Positions 1-8,661 of a stretch of DNA of 64,000 bases are shown here, in pieces. The DNA is from SIG78 sp045533055. Lineage in GTDB: Bacteria > Verrucomicrobiota > Lentisphaeria > Victivallales > Victivallaceae. The notes beneath the pieces are model-generated. The model did no database searches. It was not told where the DNA came from and saw only the letters and a list, made by a program, of their open reading frames with translations. Location of the stretch: contig JAZSHD010000236.1 of NCBI GenBank assembly GCA_045533055.1, positions 5,134-69,133 on the forward strand, in the 5' to 3' direction. The position numbers and the translations under genes were made by a program. Within the stretch, counting starts at the first letter, position 1. The number at the start of each line of letters is the position of its first letter.

Positions 1-2
1 TG

Positions 3-1478
3 ACCGACTCCGTGGCGGTGGAAAGTTGTATGCGTGCCATCGACAGCGTGGCTGCTGACTTCAAAAGAGATCCCCGCAAAGCCAAAATGACCAGCTTTAT
101 ACACGGTGTTGACGAACCCGGCAACTATATCAGATACATTTACAGCCGCTCGCGGAACATCAAAAATGCGGCATTTCTGGATGAATTTGAAAAAATGCTC
201 AAAGCCCAATACGGTTTCGGCAAATATGGTTTGTACGACGATTACGGCATACCCACTGCCGATGATGCCTTTGAACGCATCGCTTTCTGGCGTTGGTGGA
301 ACGACCGTTTTGCAGCCTACTGTCAGGCATACGCCCAACGCTGCCGCCAACAGCTGCCGGGAGTGCCGTTTCAGGTATTCAACCGCAACACCTGTGCCGG
401 AACCGACCCCATTGATGTTGCACTGTGCGGCAACGATGATTATATAATCAGTTCCGACCCGTACCCCACCAGTTCCCGCAGTTATTTCGGCATGGCACGG
501 GCTTTGTACCACACCGGTTTTTCGGTCAAACTTATGCGTGACCTTGCTCCCAAAGCCACCATCAACTTTTACGGTCAGGGCTTCAACTACTGCGGCGGAA
601 CTCCCAAACCGGCGGATTTGCGTGAATGGGCAAGTCAGGGTTTGAAAAACGGTGCCGATTATGTGCAGTGGTATACGGTAGGAGCACTGGCTGGCAATCC
701 GGCGGTTTACAATGAAGTGTTGAATATCACCCGGCAGATCAACGATTTGCCCAAACTCAAACTGCCCAAAGAAACCAAAACCGGTATTTTCTACTCCGAC
801 TTTGACCGTTGGGGGCTGAATGACGGTGCGGCACACTCGCAGTACACAGTTTATGCCATTCTGGGGGAACATATCAAAAGCAATTTCCGTTTTGTCAGCA
901 AAAAAGATTTCAATGTTGCCGGACTTAAAATGCTTTACATACCCCGGATGCGTTTTACTGAACCTGATTTGACTGCCAAACTGGTCAAATTTGTGAAAGA
1001 TGGCGGCACGATCGTGGTGCTCGATCCGGACTTCCTGCGTTTCAATATCGACGGCAGTGCTGTTGCCGAAAGAGCGGAACTTGTAAATGCTGAACTTGTC
1101 AAAAAAGCTGCCCCCGGCACTACTTTGCTTTACGGCAAAGCCAAACTGCCCTTGAGCAAAGTAAGCCATATCAACCAGAAAGAAAATGGTTCCATCCACG
1201 CTTTTGACTTTGCCCGGCTTCCTGCCGGAGCCAAAGTGCTTGCCAAGTACAACGACGGCAAACCGGCAATCATTGAGCGTGCTGTCGGCAAAGGCAAAGT
1301 GATCTTTTCTGCCGTGCTGCCCTTTGGTACTTCCGAAGCGGCACTTGCCCCCGTCGGCTGGAAACAGTTCATGGCAGACCGTGCCAAAGCTGTCGGCGAA
1401 AAAATGAATTTGCCCATCTGGGATTTTGTACTGCCGGAAGTAACTCAAGACAAATTCAATGTTAAAACCTTGAAATAA
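3..1478 (+). CDS. C-terminal part of a large glycosidase-like protein (5' end outside window)
   Basis: The reading frame is open to the window edge, so this is the last ~490 residues of a longer protein. It has no signal peptide in the visible part. A TIM-barrel-like stretch with the motif HGVDEPGN (about residue 30) and repeated Trp/Tyr-rich segments (WRWWNDRF, YVQWYT) is followed by a Rossmann-like domain with a GGTIVVLDPDF segment and a small beta-rich tail. The order of barrel then GATase-like domain resembles GH42-type beta-galactosidases and other clan GH-A enzymes. The family cannot be fixed from this fragment. The gene ends 27 bp before a pilin-like gene, the same glycosidase/pilin pairing seen three more times in the window. 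A secreted or surface role in glycan breakdown is inferred. Confidence 0.55.
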   Translation, partial: TDSVAVESCMRAIDSVAADFKRDPRKAKMTSFIHGVDEPGNYIRYIYSRSRNIKNAAFLDEFEKMLKAQYGFGKYGLYDDYGIPTADDAFERIAFWRWWNDRFAAYCQAYAQRCRQQLPGVPFQVFNRNTCAGTDPIDVALCGNDDYIISSDPYPTSSRSYFGMARALYHTGFSVKLMRDLAPKATINFYGQGFNYCGGTPKPADLREWASQGLKNGADYVQWYTVGALAGNPAVYNEVLNITRQINDLPKLKLPKETKTGIFYSDFDRWGLNDGAAHSQYTVYAILGEHIKSNFRFVSKKDFNVAGLKMLYIPRMRFTEPDLTAKLVKFVKDGGTIVVLDPDFLRFNIDGSAVAERAELVNAELVKKAAPGTTLLYGKAKLPLSKVSHINQKENGSIHAFDFARLPAGAKVLAKYNDGKPAIIERAVGKGKVIFSAVLPFGTSEAALAPVGWKQFMADRAKAVGEKMNLPIWDFVLPEVTQDKFNVKTLK

Positions 1479-1505
1479 TAACTTTTGAAAACAAGGAGTC
1501 GTATG

Positions 1506-2291
1506 ATGAGGAAAATCCATGTAAAACCCCGTTCACGGGGGCGTGCGAAGCTGGGGAGCTTTACCCTTATAGAACTCTTGGTAGTTATAGCCATTATCGC
1601 TATTTTAGCGGCAATGCTGCTGCCGGCATTGTCGGCAGCCCGGGCCCGGGCAAAAAGCTCCAACTGCAAAGGGAACTTGAAAACTCTGGCGTTGGCATCC
1701 AATATGTATGCCGATGGAAATAATGATTACATTCTGCCCTGGCGGAATGATTACGGCAACGACGGCAATCAGGCGACCGACAGTGTATGGCCCTATCTGG
1801 TTTGGGATGTAATGGGCATAAATACCGGCATGGGCAACAGCGGCCTGAATACCATAAAGTCATACCCGGAACAGGCCCGGATGTTCATGTGTCCGGCATC
1901 GTCGGTGGACTTTGCAACATATTCGGGCATGGCGTATTGTATCAATGATGATTATTCAAGCAGCGAAGCAAGCAACTTTGATATCCGCACCCGCAATGGT
2001 CTTGCCAATCGCTGCAGTTACGCCACCACTGCCAACGGAAGAGCTTCCAGCATTGATGAAGCGGCATTGTTTTCCGACAATAATTACGATTCTGACGAAA
2101 CCAATATGAATGGCGGAGTTAAAAGCAATATCTGGCGTGGTATGCGTGGTCATACCGACAACAACACCCGCCACTCCGGCACCATCAACTATGCGACCGT
2201 GGGCGGCTCGGTTTTTGAAGGCGTAGCAGTCAAATACGGCAGCAAAGGCTGGACAGTTCCGGTAAACGCCCAGGTGCCCAATAAACCGTGA
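1506..2291 (+). CDS. Prepilin-type N-terminal methylation/H-X9-DG family protein
   Basis: The N-terminus carries a basic leader, the prepilin peptidase site G/S-FTLIELLVVIAIIAILAAMLLPALSAA split as GSFTLIE and VVIAIIAILAAMLLPA, and a conserved Glu at +5. A single hydrophobic helix is followed by a soluble Cys-containing domain. Near the C-terminus TRHSGTINYATVGG fits the H-X9-DG pattern with GG instead of DG. The start is placed at an ATG 7 bases after AAGGAG (1493-1498); an in-frame TTG upstream would put the ribosome site inside the gene. Such proteins are abundant in Lentisphaerota and Planctomycetota and resemble type II secretion pseudopilins; their function is not known. The leader codons contain small inverted repeats (CCCCGT/ACGGGG and AAGCT/AGCTT). 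Confidence 0.85.
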   Translation: MRKIHVKPRSRGRAKLGSFTLIELLVVIAIIAILAAMLLPALSAARARAKSSNCKGNLKTLALASNMYADGNNDYILPWRNDYGNDGNQATDSVWPYLVWDVMGINTGMGNSGLNTIKSYPEQARMFMCPASSVDFATYSGMAYCINDDYSSSEASNFDIRTRNGLANRCSYATTANGRASSIDEAALFSDNNYDSDETNMNGGVKSNIWRGMRGHTDNNTRHSGTINYATVGGSVFEGVAVKYGSKGWTVPVNAQVPNKP

Positions 2292-2333
2292 AAGATTTTT
2301 GACCCAAGCAGCTTTGCTGGACTAATATAAAAA

Positions 2334-2767
2334 GGCTCTGTTGCCAATATCGGTCAATATAATGTAGAGAGCCGACAGCAACAAGGGCGGTCAGCACCGC
2401 GAACGCATGGGAGGCAGTTTGCAGGATAAATTCCTGCAAACCGAGCGGAAATGTTCCGCGAAGCCGACCGGAGTTGAGCGAAGCCTTCCGGCGTTTGAGG
2501 ACGATTTTGAGCAAAGCTCAAAATCGCTTAAGGGGGCGTTCCGTCTTCACCAAGGTTACGCCGCGACAAGCCAGCCCCCGCCGTTGATTAAAAGTCGTTA
2601 GGAACTACGCTGGATATAGCAGGACAATGAGCAAAGGGGATCCAAGGGGAGAAAGCAATCTCCCCTTGGGATATGTCCCGATGAAGCATAAAAATTATGC
2701 TTCATCGGGACGGGTTGTGTGCGAGATAAATAAATTAAGTTTATCAACCCTGATTGGGAACAGAGCC
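2334..2767. repeat. Hairpin-rich element with GGCTCTGTT inverted ends (copy E1)
   Basis: This 434-bp stretch fills the convergent gap between the pilin-like gene and the MATE gene. It begins GGCTCTGTTGCCAAT and ends with the inverted form of GGCTCTGTTCCCAAT, whose last base is one nucleotide from the MATE stop codon. Inside are perfect stem-loops: TTTGCAGGA/TCCTGCAAA (2418-2440), an 11-bp stem CGATTTTGAGC (2502-2526), CCAAGGGGAGA/TCTCCCCTTGG (2642-2669) and a 17-bp stem GTCCCGATGAAGCATAA (2675-2711). No convincing coding region is present. Related ends occur at 22554-22755 and 63439-63632. It may be a MITE-like element that also serves as a two-way terminator. Confidence 0.65.
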
Positions 2768-2768
2768 T

Positions 2769-4163
2769 TCAGTTTTTCATGCGGGCAAGACTGACCCAGG
2801 CTCCGGAGCGGTAACGCCAGTAAAAGCCGCTGGAACGCACTATCCAATCAAAAACCATTGCTATCCATACGGCAATAACTCCGCTGTCGATCCAATCGGC
2901 TATAAGATAACTGCAGCCGATCCGAACCACTATCATTGAACCGACGGAAATGATCATGGTAAATTTTACATCGTTCATAGAACGCAGTATGCAGGGAAAT
3001 ACAAATGTTACAGGCCACATCAGCATCCCCAAACCATTGTGAATCAATATAAGATAAAATGCCAAATGTTTTGTATCAACATCTATCTTGCTGAAAAAAC
3101 TCAAGATCAGAGGTGTCAAGGCAAAAAGCAATATGTTCCACGCAATGTGGCTGGTATATGCCCAGGTCATCATTTTAGATACATAATAGCGAACCTGTTT
3201 TACATCTCCAGCCCCCACCGCACGGCCGATAACAGTCACCACTGCCAGACAGAAAACATTTCCGCATACACATCCCAGATAATCAATAGTATTGGCTACT
3301 GCATTGGCAGCTATCTCCCGGGTGCCATAGGATGCGATCAAGCCTAAAACCAACACACGCCCCAGTTGAAAAACTCCGCTTTCAACGCCCCCGGGGATCC
3401 CGATAAACAATATCTTTTTCACAAATTGCCACGAAATGCGGAAGCCTTTCCGGAAATCTATAAAAATATTCAGGCTTCTATCGTGAATCATAAAAATAAT
3501 GATCGCCACCGCCACCATCCGGGCAGACAAAGTAGCATAAGCCGCCCCCGCGACCCCCAACTTGAAACCGTAAATGAGCAGAGCATTACCAATAACATTT
3601 ATCATATTGCTGATAAGAGAAATATACATGGTACGCTTCGTGCGGTTCATCACCCTGAACAATGCGGCACAACCGCCATAAACTGCGATTCCGGGGAAAG
3701 CCCAGAGCGTAATACTGAAATAACTCAAAACCGCCGTATGGACATCTTCGGCCAGTTTGCCATACAGAATGTTGATTATTTCATTCAAAAATAAATTGCC
3801 CAGCAGAAAAACTGCCACCCCGGCAACCAGCACAACCGCCAGCAGTTGCCTGGCACCTTCGCGTGCCCTTACCAGACTGCCGGCACCGATATATTGCGAA
3901 ACCACCACCGCACCGCCGGTAGCCACCGCAAATATTATACTGCAGATACAGTTATTGAACATATCCACCAGTGATACTGCCGAAATGCTCGCTTCGCCCA
4001 ATCCGGCAACCATAAGCGTATCAGCACTGCCCACCAGCAAAAAAAGCAGTTGTTCAAAAAACAACGGAATAACAAGTTGGAGAATATCTTTGTTGGTAAA
4101 CAGAGAATATTCTTTTTCGCTGAACAGAAAATGCAGTTTTTCCCGGAGAAATCTTAAAAACAT
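2769..4163 (-). CDS. MATE-family multidrug/toxin efflux protein
   Basis: This is a 464-residue polytopic membrane protein with about 12 hydrophobic helices in two similar halves, the usual size and layout of the MATE family of cation-coupled exporters. Family-like features are the N-terminal PLFFEQLLFLLVGSADTLMV segment, GGAVVVSQYIGAG in the first half and the matching GIPGGVESGVFQLG and AVVTVIGRAVGAGD in the second half. The start codon follows a GGAG sequence that sits directly after the stop codon of a VOC-gene remnant (4179-4253), so that block provides the 5' flank. Its substrate cannot be told. The 3' end touches the inverted-repeat element E1. Confidence 0.85.
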   Translation of the reverse strand: MFLRFLREKLHFLFSEKEYSLFTNKDILQLVIPLFFEQLLFLLVGSADTLMVAGLGEASISAVSLVDMFNNCICSIIFAVATGGAVVVSQYIGAGSLVRAREGARQLLAVVLVAGVAVFLLGNLFLNEIINILYGKLAEDVHTAVLSYFSITLWAFPGIAVYGGCAALFRVMNRTKRTMYISLISNMINVIGNALLIYGFKLGVAGAAYATLSARMVAVAIIIFMIHDRSLNIFIDFRKGFRISWQFVKKILFIGIPGGVESGVFQLGRVLVLGLIASYGTREIAANAVANTIDYLGCVCGNVFCLAVVTVIGRAVGAGDVKQVRYYVSKMMTWAYTSHIAWNILLFALTPLILSFFSKIDVDTKHLAFYLILIHNGLGMLMWPVTFVFPCILRSMNDVKFTMIISVGSMIVVRIGCSYLIADWIDSGVIAVWIAMVFDWIVRSSGFYWRYRSGAWVSLARMKN

Positions 4164-4178
4164 AAATCCAGAAGCTCC

Positions 4179-4253
4179 TCAATATCGTTTTTCCGGAATG
4201 ACCTCAAGCCAGTAGTTATTGGGCACACTTGTGATAACAGATAGTTTCCCATT
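4179..4253 (-). pseudogene. Truncated VOC gene 3' end, block A
   Basis: Read on the minus strand, this 75-bp block ends with codons for NNYWLEVIPEKRY and a TGA stop, nearly identical to the C-terminus of the intact glyoxalase-fold gene at 21142-21516 (NNYWLEVIPENRY). It starts AATGGG and is closely similar over its whole length to block C (20033-20104) and has the same length as block B (12454-12528). The gene body is missing. About 60-120 bp farther right, around 4310-4365, short matches to the region upstream of the intact VOC gene remain (AAAACATAAT, AAATGCAAAT, AATGTTTTTTC), so this copy may be an internally deleted VOC locus. Confidence 0.75.
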
Positions 4254-4472
4254 ATCCATCTTTGCGTTTTTGAATACGCATATTGTGCATACATTATTGT
4301 TGGTAGCTTATAAAACATAATCCGGCAAGGCTTCAAATGCAAATCACAAATGTTTTTTCCAGCATCTTTTTTTACAGAAAACAGATTATATGATGTTATA
4401 TCAGGCAGCTTGCCGTATCTCTTTATATTTTATCTTTATCTGGAACAAAACCGGAATGGTTGATCCGCTTAA
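4254..4472. other. Intergenic AT-rich stretch
   Basis: Apart from the VOC-upstream-like remnant around 4310-4365 described with block A, no gene, strong terminator or RNA was recognised here. It separates the IclR gene from block A and the MATE gene; all are on the minus strand. Confidence 0.4.
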
Positions 4473-5261
4473 TCAGCCCAGCAGACGCATTTCTATTTCG
4501 GTACGGGCTTTTTGCAGCAATGCAAGCTGTTCCAAGAGATATTTATCGTTGAGAAAGTAGCTGGAAAACGCACTGCTCAATGCTGCGATAGTTACTCCCT
4601 CATGACTGCGAACCGGGATCCCCAGAGAGCTTATGCCGAAAACACTTTCATCCCGCACCACCGAATACCCCAGCTGGCGGACTTCGGAAAGATCTTCTTT
4701 CAGCTGTTCCGGATCGCAAATCGTCCGTTCGGTCAGTTTACGCAAAGGCATTTTTTCCAGAAAACTCTCCAGTTCCGCTTCCGGCAAAGCACTTAAAAGC
4801 ACCTTCCCGGCAGCCGTTGAGTGGTATTGATCCAGCCACCGCTGCCGGATGGAAATGCTTATTGGGTTGCGGCTTTCGATAACATTTACCGCAATGACCT
4901 GATTTTGATGAAATACCCCCAGAAAACAAGTTACCTGAATTGCCTGACTTAATTTTTGCAGCGGTTCCAGCGACGCTGTACGCAATTCGCTCCATACATC
5001 CGCATTATTGCCCAGAATAAATGTCTGCATACCCAATGTGTAACGCCCGCCACGGTGCTGATTTAAATACCCTCTGGCATACAGCGTGCGGATCAGATTG
5101 TTGGCAGTCGCCGGCGATACCCCCAGTTTGGAAGCGATCTCGCCATTGCGTACCGGTCCGGCAGCATTGCCCACGATTTCCAATATATCCAACGCCCTTT
5201 CCACAGATTGCACAAGGGTCTGCCGGGTATTACGGTTGATGTTGTGTTTTTTTTCTGTCAT
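4473..5261 (-). CDS. IclR-family transcriptional regulator
   Basis: A winged helix-turn-helix at residues ~20-80 (NGEIASKLGVSPATANNLIRTLYARGYL) is followed by an IclR-type effector domain (STAAGKVLLSALPEAE, VRDESVFGISSLGIPV). Length (262 aa) is typical. I place the start at the ATG at 5261, preceded by GGAG at 6-base spacing, not at the ATG four codons upstream, which would contain that site. The gene is divergent from the GH106-like gene at 5514, and the gap holds two related palindromes (5329-5343, 5377-5397) that are candidate operators. The likely role is sugar- or uronate-responsive control of the neighbouring glycan-degradation operon; the effector is unknown. Confidence 0.88.
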   Translation of the reverse strand: MTEKKHNINRNTRQTLVQSVERALDILEIVGNAAGPVRNGEIASKLGVSPATANNLIRTLYARGYLNQHRGGRYTLGMQTFILGNNADVWSELRTASLEPLQKLSQAIQVTCFLGVFHQNQVIAVNVIESRNPISISIRQRWLDQYHSTAAGKVLLSALPEAELESFLEKMPLRKLTERTICDPEQLKEDLSEVRQLGYSVVRDESVFGISSLGIPVRSHEGVTIAALSSAFSSYFLNDKYLLEQLALLQKARTEIEMRLLG

Positions 5262-5328
5262 ATACCACTCCATTACTAAATCATTGTGAAAAATTATAGC
5301 TTGTTTTTTGAAAAATACAAATCTATTT

Positions 5329-5397
5329 TACAACAATATTGTATTTTTCTTAAATATAAAAACATCCTTGTTAATATTTTACAATAATAATGTAAAA
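5329..5397. promoter_or_regulatory. Two candidate operator palindromes between iclR-like gene and GH106-like gene
   Basis: TACAA-CAATA-TTGTA at 5329-5343 and TTTTACA-ATAATAA-TGTAAAA at 5377-5397 are two related imperfect/perfect palindromes about 50 bp apart in a divergent promoter region. IclR-type regulators usually bind such palindromes next to their own gene. Assignment to this IclR protein is inference. Confidence 0.4.
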
Positions 5398-5513
5398 CAC
5401 CTGTATTTTGCAAAAAAAATAACGACAGCCGGAAAACAGGCTTGATTTTTCGGATAGTCTGTGTAAATTTTATCGCAAAATAATTTTAATATCTGATTTG
5501 GAGTTTTTATTTT

Positions 5514-7868
5514 ATGACTGGCAATACTCTGATCAAACTGCTCATGAGTTTTGCATTTATTGTACAAGGAGTTTTTATTGTGCAAAGCAATCCTTTGATC
5601 CCCATGGGGGCGTTGACCGGTAAACCCACCCGGGCCGAAATCCATGCAATTCTTGCCAAATACAAAGCCGCAGGCATAAATCAATATTTGGTATATCCCC
5701 GCAGCGGTTGCGAATTGGAATATTTATCCAATGAATACCTTGATACTTTGGCAACGGTTTGCGAAGAAGCCGAAAAGCTGGATTTTTCCGCCATCTGGCT
5801 TTATGACGAATTCAACTGGCCCAGCGGCAGCTGCGGCAAACGCGTGCCGCTGGAAAATCCCAAGTTTGCCATGCCATTTATCTGTGCATACAAGCAAGAC
5901 GGTAAGATAAAAGTGGAAATCCGGCACAATCCGGACTATACAGCGTTAATGAATCCGGCAGCAGTTGACCGTTTTATTGAGCTTACCCACGAACAATATT
6001 ATAAACGCTTGAAGCCATACTTCGGCAAGCTGATCAAAGGTATTTTTACTGATGAACCGGAAATCGGCTACTGGAAAGATAAGGCACCCGATGCCATTTT
6101 CTGCATGGGCTATTATGAGGGGTTGGAAGACGATTACCGCAAACTCACCGGCGGCGACCTGTTTGCTGATATTGCCGCCGGCTTGCGGGGCGACCCCAAC
6201 TATTACCCGGCGGTGTGTGCCGAACTGCTTGCCAAACGCTTCCGTACTTCGTACATCGACCGCTTGCAGGCGTGGTGTGAAAAGCATGGCATTGTGCTGA
6301 CCGGCCATTTGATGAACGAAAATCACCCGGTAAGTGCCCGTAAAAGCAACGGCAATATCCTGAAAGTCCTGCCCGGGTTCGGCTTGCCGGGTATGGATGA
6401 GATCAACACAAAAAACACCATCTCAGGTGCCGAATGGCTGACCATGGGTACAGCCATGTACGCCATTGAAAAACGGGGCAACAAAGGTGGTTTAGGCGAA
6501 CTTTTTGCAATAGGCCCCTGCGATTTGACTTTTACAAGATTGAATCAAATGCTTTACCTGACTGCAGCGTTCGGCGTTGACCACTATGTTTTGGGGATCG
6601 CACCTGTGGATTCCCGGGGGTGTGCTCATAAGCCAAACTGGTACAACTCTTTTGCCTCCGACCAGCCGCAGATGGCGGTTTTTGACGAATGGTCAAAGGC
6701 GGCAAAACGGGCTGCGGAACTGGCAAAAAAGGAACGCTCTTTTGAGATCGCAGTCCGTTACGGCAATGGCGAAGAGCGTTTACAAGATCTTCTGATAAGT
6801 CTGGTGCGGCACCAGATATCGTGGCGTCTGTTGGATAATGAGGAAGCTGCCCCGGATGATATACCCATGGTTTTGGTTTTGCGGAATGACGGCAAAGTCT
6901 GGGAAGAAAAAAACATCCTCAAATCCTATAACTTCGATTATTTGTGGGATATTGCCCTGAAAGACCGACTGCCCCTGAGTTCGGTGGTTTGCGATACAAA
7001 TGGCAGACCGGTAGACGATGTTTTTCTCCGCCGTTACCGCGATGGCAGCGTGCTGGTTATTGATATGTCAGAAACCGACCGGGAGCTGGTTCTGCACCGC
7101 AACAAACAAAAAGAGCCGTTTATGCTTTATGCCAATGGCGTCAAAGAATTTCCGCCGACTGTAACCGGCAGCAAAACTGCCGGAAAAACCGCTGTCTTGG
7201 CACAAAAAATCCCAAATGGCTGGCAAGTGGAGTTTGACCGGCCGCACCTTTGCCGGATGCATTTCAACGAAAAAAATGTTGCAGAGCTGGAGCTTCAAGA
7301 AGCTCAAAACCTGCGTCTGGCTTTGCGAATATATAATTGCAAAGCGAAGGCAGAATTTAATGGCAAACTGCTGAAAAATCCCCGTCCCTGCACGGAATTG
7401 CCTGATACATTCAACACTCTCTATAATGTTTATGATCTGGGGGTAGTTCCAGCAGGCAGACATCGGCTTGAACTGCACGATGCCGGGATCGAATACCCGT
7501 TTTTGCCGCAAGCGGTTTTTATCGGCGAAAAGTTGAGCGATTATGTAGGCAAGATCACTCAAAAGTGCCGTTACCAGCTGCCGGAAACTGCCGGAAAATT
7601 CCGGATCACCGAAGTTCCGGCCCCCGGAGCGGCAGAATTGCTGGTCGATGGTGTATCATTGGGTAAAAAACTTGTCAAACCCTACGAGTGGCAAATCCCC
7701 GCCGGATCGCAGGGCAAAAGTGTGGAAATTGTTGTTGAACACTATCTGTCCGTAGGCGGCTTATTCGGCACCCCGTGGACGGGCTCCGATGAGGCGTCCC
7801 GCTGGCGCCGGCAGGCATTAGCCCCCAAACGGCAGAAAGCCGGAGCTTTAACGGTTGAAATCGAATAA
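5514..7868 (+). CDS. Secreted GH106-like glycoside hydrolase (alpha-L-rhamnosidase-related)
   Basis: A signal peptide-like N-terminus (MTGNTLIKLLMSFAFIVQG) precedes a TIM-barrel region. Segments such as YLSNEYLDTLATVCEEA, WLYDEFNWPSGSCG and KGIFTDEPE are characteristic of GH106-type alpha-L-rhamnosidases and related GH2-like barrels. The Glu/Asp of DEPE is a likely catalytic or metal-site acid. The C-terminal third is beta-rich with a galactose-binding-like fold. At 784 residues it is shorter than many GH106 enzymes. It opens an operon with a pilin-like gene and a DUF6067-like gene, downstream of the divergent IclR regulator. GGAG lies about 10 bases before the ATG. Rhamnose specificity is a family-level guess. 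Confidence 0.6.
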   Translation: MTGNTLIKLLMSFAFIVQGVFIVQSNPLIPMGALTGKPTRAEIHAILAKYKAAGINQYLVYPRSGCELEYLSNEYLDTLATVCEEAEKLDFSAIWLYDEFNWPSGSCGKRVPLENPKFAMPFICAYKQDGKIKVEIRHNPDYTALMNPAAVDRFIELTHEQYYKRLKPYFGKLIKGIFTDEPEIGYWKDKAPDAIFCMGYYEGLEDDYRKLTGGDLFADIAAGLRGDPNYYPAVCAELLAKRFRTSYIDRLQAWCEKHGIVLTGHLMNENHPVSARKSNGNILKVLPGFGLPGMDEINTKNTISGAEWLTMGTAMYAIEKRGNKGGLGELFAIGPCDLTFTRLNQMLYLTAAFGVDHYVLGIAPVDSRGCAHKPNWYNSFASDQPQMAVFDEWSKAAKRAAELAKKERSFEIAVRYGNGEERLQDLLISLVRHQISWRLLDNEEAAPDDIPMVLVLRNDGKVWEEKNILKSYNFDYLWDIALKDRLPLSSVVCDTNGRPVDDVFLRRYRDGSVLVIDMSETDRELVLHRNKQKEPFMLYANGVKEFPPTVTGSKTAGKTAVLAQKIPNGWQVEFDRPHLCRMHFNEKNVAELELQEAQNLRLALRIYNCKAKAEFNGKLLKNPRPCTELPDTFNTLYNVYDLGVVPAGRHRLELHDAGIEYPFLPQAVFIGEKLSDYVGKITQKCRYQLPETAGKFRITEVPAPGAAELLVDGVSLGKKLVKPYEWQIPAGSQGKSVEIVVEHYLSVGGLFGTPWTGSDEASRWRRQALAPKRQKAGALTVEIE

Positions 7869-7895
7869 AATTTTAAATATACAATGGAGGGAAAC

Positions 7896-8624
7896 ATGAA
7901 AAAACAATTCACTTTGATCGAACTTTTGGTGGTGATCGCAATTATTGCCATTTTGGCGGCAATGCTAATGCCTGCGCTTTCCACAGCACGGGAATCTGCC
8001 CGCAGTACCAGCTGTAAAAACAAACTCAAACAAATCGGGCTGGCTCTGCACATGTACGCCGGAAGCAATACAGATTATCTGCCTTACGCCTGGAGCAACA
8101 ACAAGCATGTCGTCCGCTCCGGCTATTATGGCACCAGTTACAAATACACCGACAGGCGGACATCGCCGAATATGCTGCTGGTAGGCGGCTACTTTGCCTC
8201 CGAAGCCGCCACTTCGGATGAAACGCAGAAAGTTCTTATGGAAAAATTTTTCAAATGCCCCAGCGATACCACCAACTTCGGAATAGTTAATGACACCATG
8301 ACCGCTATAAGTTATGAGTGGTGGCACATCGATCTGACCGATGCGGAAATAAAGGATCTTACCAACAAAAGCAATCTTGCCCGTATGGTGGTGGGGCGGG
8401 ACAATCCTGTCTGCACAGTTTTTACCGATGCTTACGGTCCGATCAGCTGGACTTGCGTGCAGATCAATCACCCGACTTCGGCGAATATCCTGCGGTTGGG
8501 CGGCGATGTTGATTTGGTTACAATACCTGTCCATGATACTAAAAAGTATCCTAAATATTATGCACACGGAACATCTTTTTTGCGCCGGATCGAAGGCGAT
8601 ACAAAAATCATTGATTGGGAATAA
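7896..8624 (+). CDS. Prepilin-type N-terminal methylation/H-X9-DG family protein
   Basis: After a very short leader (MKKQ) comes the prepilin cleavage and helix motif FTLIELLVVIAIIAILAA, then a soluble domain with a Cys pair and a C-terminal HPTSANILRLGG segment matching H-X9-DG with GG at the end. The ATG at 7896 follows GGAGGG, which overlaps an upstream in-frame ATG; the later start is preferred. It lies 27 bp after the GH106-like gene and 37 bp before the DUF6067-like gene, so the three are probably co-transcribed. The sequence suggests an inner-membrane or pseudopilin-like protein; a role in assembling or exporting the partner enzymes is speculative. Confidence 0.85.
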   Translation: MKKQFTLIELLVVIAIIAILAAMLMPALSTARESARSTSCKNKLKQIGLALHMYAGSNTDYLPYAWSNNKHVVRSGYYGTSYKYTDRRTSPNMLLVGGYFASEAATSDETQKVLMEKFFKCPSDTTNFGIVNDTMTAISYEWWHIDLTDAEIKDLTNKSNLARMVVGRDNPVCTVFTDAYGPISWTCVQINHPTSANILRLGGDVDLVTIPVHDTKKYPKYYAHGTSFLRRIEGDTKIIDWE

Positions 8625-8661
8625 GTTACAATCTCTATAAATATAAAAAAGGATCAGAAAT

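Noticed and set aside
853..856. Possible loss of Cas9 HNH function because Asp before the catalytic His is Glu (KEH, not VDH; near residue 855)
   Set aside because: Glu at this position occurs naturally in other Cas9 and HNH proteins and can bind metal; the His and Asn are present. The coordinates given are residue numbers within Cas9 (gene at 15711-19787).
2407..2601. 64-codon frame inside element E1
   Set aside because: The stretch is a chain of perfect hairpins with no protein-like composition or ribosome site.
4154..4342. 62-codon minus-strand frame between MATE and IclR genes
   Set aside because: It runs through the VOC remnant in a different frame and has no ribosome site or family-like sequence.
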